This document shows, piece after piece, positions 1 through 6,519 of a stretch of 6,519 nt of DNA. Position 1 is the stretch's first letter. Each line of letters opens with the position of its first letter. A program made the translations under genes and the position numbers. This DNA comes from CAZADH01 sp964483805 (GTDB taxonomy: Bacteria > Muiribacteriota > Ozemobacteria > Ozemobacterales > Ozemobacteraceae), in NCBI GenBank assembly GCA_964483805.1, contig CAZADH010000321.1:1-6519 (forward strand), given 5' to 3'. The notes under the pieces were generated by a model. The model did no database searches and was not told where the DNA came from. It saw only the letters and a program-made list of their open reading frames with translations.

Positions 1-2530
<2,530 letters not shown>

Positions 2531-2552
2531 GGAACATTGACCTCCGAATGAG

Positions 2553-2565
2553 TGTTTGACAAACA
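2553..2565. promoter_or_regulatory. 13-bp perfect palindrome just upstream of the hppA ribosome binding site
   Basis: TGTTTG-A-CAAACA is a perfect 6-1-6 inverted repeat lying 7 bases upstream of the hppA Shine-Dalgarno. It could be an operator, or in the mRNA a small hairpin next to the ribosome binding site. There is no direct evidence for either, and chance cannot be excluded for an element this short. Confidence 0.3.
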
Positions 2566-2577
2566 ACACAACCGCCA

Positions 2578-2590
2578 CGGGACAGTCCCG
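2578..2590. promoter_or_regulatory. Second 13-bp perfect palindrome in the hppA leader
   Basis: CGGGAC-A-GTCCCG is a perfect 6-1-6 inverted repeat, centred 25 bp from the centre of the palindrome at 2553-2565. It lies between the weak candidate promoter and the hppA start. Its sequence differs from the other palindrome, so they are not copies of one operator. Confidence 0.3.
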
Positions 2591-2602
2591 CGGCCGCAGA
2601 AT

Positions 2603-2631
2603 ATCATGTCAGAGTATGGAAGGGTAGGCAA
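2603..2631 (-). promoter_or_regulatory. Weak candidate sigma70-type promoter for hppA
   Basis: On the minus strand TTGCCT (2631-2626) is separated by 17 bases from CATGAT (2608-2603), each matching 4 of 6 consensus bases. It would start transcription near 2596 and place both palindromes in the leader. No terminator is visible after the HDOD gene, so hppA may also be read from upstream. Confidence 0.25.
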
Positions 2632-2681
2632 GAACAATCGCGCGTTTTTTTTGCACGACCCATCGACACCCGGGAAAAGAA

Positions 2682-4163
2682 TCAGTGTTCGCTTGCCCTG
2701 GCCGCCGTCAATACATCGTCAGCGAATTTCTGAAACGCCGCCTCGTCGGCAATGCCGAACCGCTCGAGCGTTGCCGCATCGGCCAGATACATAGGCACTT
2801 TGCCGGCGGCAATCGCGGGAATTTGATCGGCAAGATACACCAACTGGGCGTATTTCTGGGTTTCGGCGGGGCAGACTCCAGGCGTATGGTGAAAACGAAT
2901 CATATCGCGCAGCGGGACCGGGAAGTTCCACCGCTCGGCAACCAGTGCCCCCAACTCGGCATGGTCGACTCCGAACGCGAGATTCTCGAGCATCGTCGGA
3001 TCGAGATGTTTGCGGGCACACAACTCGGAGGCCTTGCCCATGAGGCTGTGGTGCTGGTGATGCACGACGATTTTCCCCAGGTCGTGCAACAATCCACCCG
3101 CGTACACCATCTCGCGCGCCTCGGGCGAGAAACGACGGGCCAACTGGTGGGCGATCGCCGCCACGTCAGCCGCGTGATCCATGACCGACTTGTCGACCTT
3201 GTAGCGGGACCCCAGTGCCGACTGGGCACCGTGGAAATACAACAGGTGCAACAACTCTCGCATGCCGATGTTCTTGATCGCCGTCGCCACGTCTTGCACG
3301 GCCTGGGCACGACGAAACGCGGCAGAGTTCGCAATTTTGAACAACATCGCGGTCAAAGTCGGATCAACAGCGACCTTCTTGGCCAGCTTGGCCACGTCAA
3401 CATCGGGATCGCCAATCATCAATTGCAGCTCGATCACGTGCTCGGGGAACGCCGGCAGGGTCTCGACCTGCTCGGCGATGGCCGCTGTCAGTTCACGTTT
3501 CTGTGTGCCGGTAGGACCCACGGGCACCCGCAACAACACCACCGTCTTGCTGGGATCAGTGCGGAAGGTCAACGCGTCTTTGCCGCCACCCAGGCTGCCA
3601 ATGATGCCGAACACCAAGCGGATGCCGAGCCCACCGCCCTCGACGGGTTCAACGCCGGCAAGAAAGTCGACACCGTCGGTGCCGTCTCCGGTCACGATCG
3701 ATTGCTGTTTGATGCGCTCGTGCTCGGCCGGCAGCAGGCCGCAGGCATTGGCAATGATTACGGTGAGATTGCCATCGCGCATCTGGAACAACACCTGAAA
3801 GGTTTTCCCCGATGCGACCAACACCTCTTGCCAATGTTCTGGACTCCCCAACCAAGCCTCTTTGAAGTCGGCGATCCCCTTGGCGTAATCGCTTTCACGA
3901 TTGATGTCGAGTCCTTTTTCGCTGAAATACACCCGCTTGATCATGGCCTTCTGTGCATTCACCAGCAGCTCATGCAGGCAGTACAGCACCGGACTCTTGA
4001 GGTCTGGGCGCCGGGCCGTATCGAGCATGGCCGCGAGAACCTCGCTCAATTTCTTCTGTTGATCGGTGTCGAGCGAGGGGACCGTCCAGGACAGGGGTTG
4101 TCCCATGCTGACTGCCTTGGACACATCTTCATTGGCAACGGACTGCGTGGTGCTATCGGCCAC
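2682..4163 (-). CDS. GHKL ATPase-like / HDOD (HD-superfamily) signalling protein
   Basis: A predicted soluble 493-residue regulatory protein with two parts. The N-terminal half (about 25-215) resembles the histidine-kinase ATPase fold: HELLVNAQKA (64-73) fits the N box (Glu65, Asn69) and EGGGLGIRL (175-183) fits the G2 box. A clear DxGxG G1 box is not visible, and there is no phospho-acceptor His domain, so kinase activity is doubtful. The C-terminal half (about 235-427) is an HDOD domain, starting LPAFPEHV and containing LAKKVAVDPTLTAMLFKIAN (260-279). HDOD domains often lose metal ligands, but here HD-type residues persist: His330, His360-Asp361 (LLHDLGK), His401 (DHAELGALVAERW) and His425-His426. 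The GTG at 4163 is preferred because AGGAGG lies 6 bases upstream; the in-frame ATG at 4193 has no such site. Spirochaete proteins with this pairing come to mind from memory. No substrate or partner can be named. Confidence 0.88.
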   Translation of the reverse strand: MADSTTQSVANEDVSKAVSMGQPLSWTVPSLDTDQQKKLSEVLAAMLDTARRPDLKSPVLYCLHELLVNAQKAMIKRVYFSEKGLDINRESDYAKGIADFKEAWLGSPEHWQEVLVASGKTFQVLFQMRDGNLTVIIANACGLLPAEHERIKQQSIVTGDGTDGVDFLAGVEPVEGGGLGIRLVFGIIGSLGGGKDALTFRTDPSKTVVLLRVPVGPTGTQKRELTAAIAEQVETLPAFPEHVIELQLMIGDPDVDVAKLAKKVAVDPTLTAMLFKIANSAAFRRAQAVQDVATAIKNIGMRELLHLLYFHGAQSALGSRYKVDKSVMDHAADVAAIAHQLARRFSPEAREMVYAGGLLHDLGKIVVHHQHHSLMGKASELCARKHLDPTMLENLAFGVDHAELGALVAERWNFPVPLRDMIRFHHTPGVCPAETQKYAQLVYLADQIPAIAAGKVPMYLADAATLERFGIADEAAFQKFADDVLTAARASEH

Positions 4164-4169
4164 AGCCGA

Positions 4170-4175
4170 CCTCCT
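4170..4175 (-). promoter_or_regulatory. Shine-Dalgarno that decides the HDOD gene start
   Basis: A perfect AGGAGG on the minus strand lies 6 bases before GTG at 4163. It falls inside the longer reading that begins at ATG 4193, which argues that translation starts at the GTG and that the ten extra residues are not made. Confidence 0.75.
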
Positions 4176-4210
4176 GAGCGAACTCGCCCGCATGGTGCAG
4201 ACAGGGTACT

Positions 4211-4239
4211 AACATCGCCGAAACCGCTCACGAAGTCAA
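4211..4239 (-). promoter_or_regulatory. Candidate promoter for the HDOD gene
   Basis: TTGACT (4239-4234), a 5 of 6 match to the -35 consensus, stands 17 bases before GATGTT (4216-4211), a weak 3 of 6 -10. Transcription would begin near 4204, about 40 bases before the GTG start, which fits the position of the gene after a terminator. The rest of the 4164-4347 gap shows nothing else I can name. Confidence 0.35.
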
Positions 4240-4347
4240 CCCGCCCATCGCCCTCCACGTTATGGAGACGTCGCCAGAATCGTGCCTTGCCAACGCTCCC
4301 CGAACACGGCGGGCCAGGCGACATCAGGAACGGATTGTTCCAGGAGC

Positions 4348-4374
4348 AAAACGGGCCCCGAAACCGGGGCCCGT
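4348..4374 (-). terminator. Intrinsic (Rho-independent) terminator of the basic HTH protein gene
   Basis: The bases 4351-4374 form a perfect 10-bp GC-rich stem (ACGGGCCCCG paired with CGGGGCCCGT) around a 4-base loop at 4361-4364. On the minus strand the stem runs into a short T tract (4351-4348). It sits 34 bases past the stop of the 4409-5044 gene and ends that unit before the HDOD gene. No T tract follows on the plus strand, so it acts in the minus direction. Confidence 0.87.
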
Positions 4375-4408
4375 CATGAAGCACACTCGTCAACCGCAGC
4401 GATTCGTA

Positions 4409-5044
4409 TCAGGCCAGAGCAAAGCCCTCACCGCGCTTCACCAGGACGCCGTCTTCAACGAGCCCGCGGGTCAAGCGGATAAACCGCTGATAATTGGTGT
4501 TGAACTGTTTGGCCATTTGTTGAAGAGTGGCACCCGGACGATCACCGATGAACTTCAACAGTTTGTTCTGCGCGATCGGCGCGAGCTTGGGCGCTTTCCG
4601 GGCTTTGCGAAAACGCATGGGTTTGCCCAAGAAATACAATCCCGATTTCTCGAGGAGCAGGTCTTGGTGGGTCACGCCACGGTCGAGCAACGGCTGGATT
4701 GCGGTCCGCTTGAGGCCGAAATGTTTGGCAATCGCCGTGACCTTCGCGCCCTCGTACTTTTCGTGCAGAAACATGCGCACATCGCGCATTGACGGCAACT
4801 GCTCGGCCAGAGCGCGCTTCTTCTCGAGCAACCGGGCCCGTTCGCGACGCTTCTTTTCCGCGAGCGGCAGCGGTTTCCGCCCGGGTTTTCCCCGCGGCTT
4901 GCGGGCTTTGGCACCCGGCCGCGCGCGGCGGGCCTTGCCGGCACGCGCACTGACGACTTGAATGTGCAGTTTTCCGTCGAGGATTCGTTGGAGAATCTCT
5001 TCAATCTTCTGGGCAATTGCGTGTGACTGCGATGGTTTCGCCAT
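4409..5044 (-). CDS. Small basic protein with two helix-turn-helix-like segments; putative DNA-binding protein
   Basis: A 211-residue protein I do not recognise by name. Residues 8-24 look like a short amphipathic helix. Residues 34-80 are a highly basic Lys/Arg/Ala/Pro stretch; PRGKPGRKP (50-58) recalls an AT-hook, though without the exact RGRP core, and 62-80 is probably helical. Two winged-helix-like segments follow: about 85-139, with VTAIAKHFGLKRTAIQPLL (102-120), and about 156-211, with TLQQMAKQFNTNYQRFIRL (173-191) and a final wing-like hairpin (GVLVKRGEGFAL). No signal peptide or membrane helix is visible. The ATG at 5044 is chosen over the ATG at 5113 because GGAGG lies 8 bases upstream and a good promoter lies inside the longer reading. 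It is a single-gene unit with its own promoter and terminator. It may be a transcription regulator or nucleoid-associated protein; its targets are unknown. Confidence 0.8.
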   Translation of the reverse strand: MAKPSQSHAIAQKIEEILQRILDGKLHIQVVSARAGKARRARPGAKARKPRGKPGRKPLPLAEKKRRERARLLEKKRALAEQLPSMRDVRMFLHEKYEGAKVTAIAKHFGLKRTAIQPLLDRGVTHQDLLLEKSGLYFLGKPMRFRKARKAPKLAPIAQNKLLKFIGDRPGATLQQMAKQFNTNYQRFIRLTRGLVEDGVLVKRGEGFALA

Positions 5045-5052
5045 GGCATCGG

Positions 5053-5057
5053 CCTCC
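5053..5057 (-). promoter_or_regulatory. Shine-Dalgarno deciding the start of the basic HTH protein
   Basis: GGAGG on the minus strand, 8 bases before ATG 5044. It favours this start over the upstream in-frame ATG at 5113, which lies upstream of the predicted -35 box. Confidence 0.7.
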
Positions 5058-5060
5058 ACG

Positions 5061-5090
5061 TTGCAAATTAGAGTTGTCACATCATACAAT
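5061..5090 (+). promoter_or_regulatory. Candidate divergent promoter of the glycosyltransferase gene
   Basis: TTGCAA (5061-5066), 18 bases, then TACAAT (5085-5090), a 5 of 6 match. The -10 box overlaps the -10 box of the opposite-strand promoter within atcatacaat (5081-5090). The leader to ATG 5165 would be about 67 bases. An alternative -35 TTGTCA (5074-5079) lacks a good -10 at proper spacing. Confidence 0.35.
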
Positions 5091-5109
5091 GCCATTACAG
5101 TGCAGGCAA
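5081..5109 (-). promoter_or_regulatory. Sigma70-type promoter of the basic HTH protein gene
   Basis: TTGCCT (5109-5104) and TATGAT (5086-5081) are separated by exactly 17 bases, with 4 of 6 and 5 of 6 consensus matches. The predicted start, near 5074, gives a leader of about 30 bases containing the GGAGG. Confidence 0.6.
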
Positions 5110-5164
5110 GCACAACATTCTTTCTATTCAGAAACGCCCTTCTTCACAGGATTTTTGCAGCAAT

Positions 5165-6346
5165 ATGCCGACACATAACAGATGTAAATATATAGTATTG
5201 ACCAGCGCTCGCGCCATGGGTGGCGCGGAAATTTCGTGGGACCGCCTGATCGAGGAGTCCCGAGATTGGCGTTTTGGCATGCTCCAGGGTCCAGGAGGCT
5301 GGTCGGCGCGCCTGGAGTCTCGCGGCGTCCGCTGCCACGACCTCGATCTCGGTCGCGTCGCCGTTGTCCGCAAAACCGACCCGTCTTCGCTTCTTGCCGC
5401 TTGCGCCGACGTAACCTCTCTGCCCATGCGCCTGCGCCGGGTGCTTCGGTTTCTCGAGAAGATGGAGCATGATATTGTATTTACGTCCTGCAACAAGGGT
5501 CATGTTCTCGCCGGCTTACTCGGCACCCGGTTGCGCCGTCCCGTGGTCTGCACCGTGCACGACCTGCTCACCACCGACCACTTCAACCCTGCACTGCTGT
5601 GCCTGCTGCGCCTCATGTTTCGCCGCGCCGACGCCCATCTGCTCTGCTTCTCCGATGCCGTGGCGCGATCCCTGACCGCGCTCGGTCTCGCGTCGACACG
5701 GATTCATCGGGTCCACCACGGCGTCGACATTTCTGCCATCGAGGCGGCCGCCCATGCCATCCCGGCACCGATCATCCCGGGGCAAGGGCCGGTCGTGGCC
5801 ATGTTTGGTCGGATATCATACTGGAAGGGCCAGACGGTCTTCCTCGACGCCGTGGGTTCTCTGCTGGCTCGCGGTATCAAGCTACGCCCCGTGCTCGTTG
5901 GCGATGCGGTTTTTCAAGAGGATGCCTATCTCGACGACTTCCGTCGTCGCCTCGCAACACTACCAGAACCCGGGGCCCACTGGGCCGGTTGGCAGGACCA
6001 TCCCCTGGCCTGGATGAACGGTGCTGACATCGTGGTTCACGCCAGCACTCGCCCCGAACCATTCGGTCTGGTAGCCATCGAGGCGATGGCCCTCGGAAAG
6101 CCGGTGATCGCCACGCGAGGCGGCGGCATCCCCGAAATCGTGGTGGATGGCGAAACAGGACTGCTCGTGCCGATGGCTGACGCCCCGGCGCTCGCGCGGG
6201 CCATCGAGCGCCTCATGGGCGACCATCGGCAGCAGACTTCCATGGGCGACCGCGGACGCGAGCGCGTCCGAGAGTTCTTCTCTTTGAGCCGTTTTCGCAA
6301 CGAAATCACCATTTGGCTCGACTCGCTGGCCCGAGCTGGGGTATGA
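5165..6346 (+). CDS. Glycosyltransferase family 4 (GT-B fold, retaining)
   Basis: A 393-residue cytoplasmic or peripheral enzyme predicted to move a sugar from a nucleotide-sugar donor to a glycan, lipid or similar acceptor. The N-terminal acceptor domain begins with a strand (8-13) followed by MGGAE (18-22), a glycine loop common in the family. The middle contains VCTVHDLL (128-135) and HRVHHGVDI (181-189), the usual lead-in to the donor domain. The donor domain has GRISYWKGQ (215-223, with Arg216 and Lys221) and the EX7E pair Glu298/Glu306 in EPFGLVAIEAMALGKPV, then GGGIPEIV and GETGLLVP. The length is normal for the family. ATG 5165 is needed to keep the first strand; its Shine-Dalgarno is weak (AGGA about 13 bases upstream). 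Donor and acceptor cannot be read from sequence. It is followed directly by a response regulator gene. Confidence 0.93.
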   Translation: MPTHNRCKYIVLTSARAMGGAEISWDRLIEESRDWRFGMLQGPGGWSARLESRGVRCHDLDLGRVAVVRKTDPSSLLAACADVTSLPMRLRRVLRFLEKMEHDIVFTSCNKGHVLAGLLGTRLRRPVVCTVHDLLTTDHFNPALLCLLRLMFRRADAHLLCFSDAVARSLTALGLASTRIHRVHHGVDISAIEAAAHAIPAPIIPGQGPVVAMFGRISYWKGQTVFLDAVGSLLARGIKLRPVLVGDAVFQEDAYLDDFRRRLATLPEPGAHWAGWQDHPLAWMNGADIVVHASTRPEPFGLVAIEAMALGKPVIATRGGGIPEIVVDGETGLLVPMADAPALARAIERLMGDHRQQTSMGDRGRERVREFFSLSRFRNEITIWLDSLARAGV

Positions 6347-6354
6347 TATCTGCA

Positions 6355-6519
6355 ATGAAGTTGTTGGTGGTGGAAGACGAACTCGTTACCCGGCGTCTCT
6401 TGCAAAAAACGTTGACGTCGTCCGGATATGACGTTTTGGCAGCAGGAGACGGGGTTCAGGCATTGGCCATGCTCGAAAAAGAGCGGGTCAGTCTCGTGCT
6501 CACCGACTGGATCATGCCC
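6355..6519 (+). CDS. Response regulator receiver domain, 3' end cut by window edge
   Basis: The first 55 residues of a CheY-like receiver domain, the phospho-accepting switch of two-component systems. The acidic pocket is VVEDE (5-9, with Asp8 likely metal-binding) and the phospho-acceptor is Asp51 in LTDWIMP (49-55). The Thr/Lys switch residues and any output domain lie beyond the window, so it could be a stand-alone receiver, a DNA-binding regulator or a cyclic-di-GMP enzyme. An in-frame ATG at 6343 overlaps the glycosyltransferase stop as ATGA and would add MISA; neither start has a strong Shine-Dalgarno. The tight junction suggests co-transcription and translational coupling with the glycosyltransferase. 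Confidence 0.92.
   Translation, partial: MKLLVVEDELVTRRLLQKTLTSSGYDVLAAGDGVQALAMLEKERVSLVLTDWIMP

Noticed and set aside
2641..2681. T8 run at 2645-2652 and nearby CCCGGG as a terminator
   Set aside because: The T run is on the plus strand with no stem before it, and no plus-strand gene ends here. For minus transcription it is an A run and cannot end a transcript.
2546..2681. Riboswitch (for example fluoride type) in the hppA leader
   Set aside because: I could not find the conserved core of any riboswitch class I know, only two short palindromes.
4164..4193. Upstream ATG start for the HDOD gene at 4193
   Set aside because: It has no Shine-Dalgarno, and the AGGAGG at 4175-4170 lies inside that reading, pointing to GTG 4163.
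2685..4379. 564-residue plus-strand open frame opposite the HDOD gene
   Set aside because: It has no recognisable motifs and runs through the terminator stem at 4351-4374. The opposite strand encodes convincing GHKL and HDOD motifs with a perfect Shine-Dalgarno.
5045..5113. Upstream ATG start for the basic HTH gene at 5113
   Set aside because: The promoter boxes and GGAGG lie within the extra 23 codons, so they are better read as the promoter and leader.

Overview
The window looks like a GC-rich, Gram-negative-type bacterial chromosome segment with compact, standard bacterial genes. The phylum cannot be fixed from this sequence. The pyrophosphatase belongs to a divergent clade, and the histidine-kinase-ATPase-like plus HDOD protein resembles proteins I recall from spirochaetes, so a deep-branching Gram-negative lineage is plausible. 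I see no mobile element, tRNA, rRNA or CRISPR array.

Layout. Bases 1-2530 (minus strand) hold most of hppA, a membrane-bound ion-pumping pyrophosphatase whose C-terminus runs off the left edge. It has an unusual N-terminal extension: a signal peptide followed by an Ala/Pro repeat linker. Upstream of it on the same strand, 2682-4163, is a two-part regulatory protein with a GHKL-type ATPase-like N-terminal half and an HDOD/HD C-terminal half. The 151-base gap between the two carries two perfect 13-bp palindromes and a weak candidate promoter. Bases 4164-4408 hold a candidate promoter for the HDOD gene and a strong intrinsic terminator closing the next minus-strand gene. That gene, 4409-5044, encodes a small, very basic protein with two predicted helix-turn-helix segments. 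A short AT-richer divergent promoter region (5045-5164) separates it from a plus-strand pair: a GT-B fold family 4 glycosyltransferase (5165-6346) and a response-regulator receiver domain cut by the right edge. The start of the regulator overlaps or nearly abuts the glycosyltransferase stop.

How they fit together. The window holds three transcription units: the basic DNA-binding-like gene alone (ended by its terminator), the HDOD gene possibly reading through into hppA, and the glycosyltransferase-response regulator pair. No single pathway links them. The likely roles are membrane energisation from pyrophosphate, signal transduction, DNA binding and glycan synthesis. I found no clear previously undescribed system. 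The points most worth a second look are the cation-specificity residues and secreted Ala/Pro extension of the pyrophosphatase, and the GHKL-HDOD fusion.
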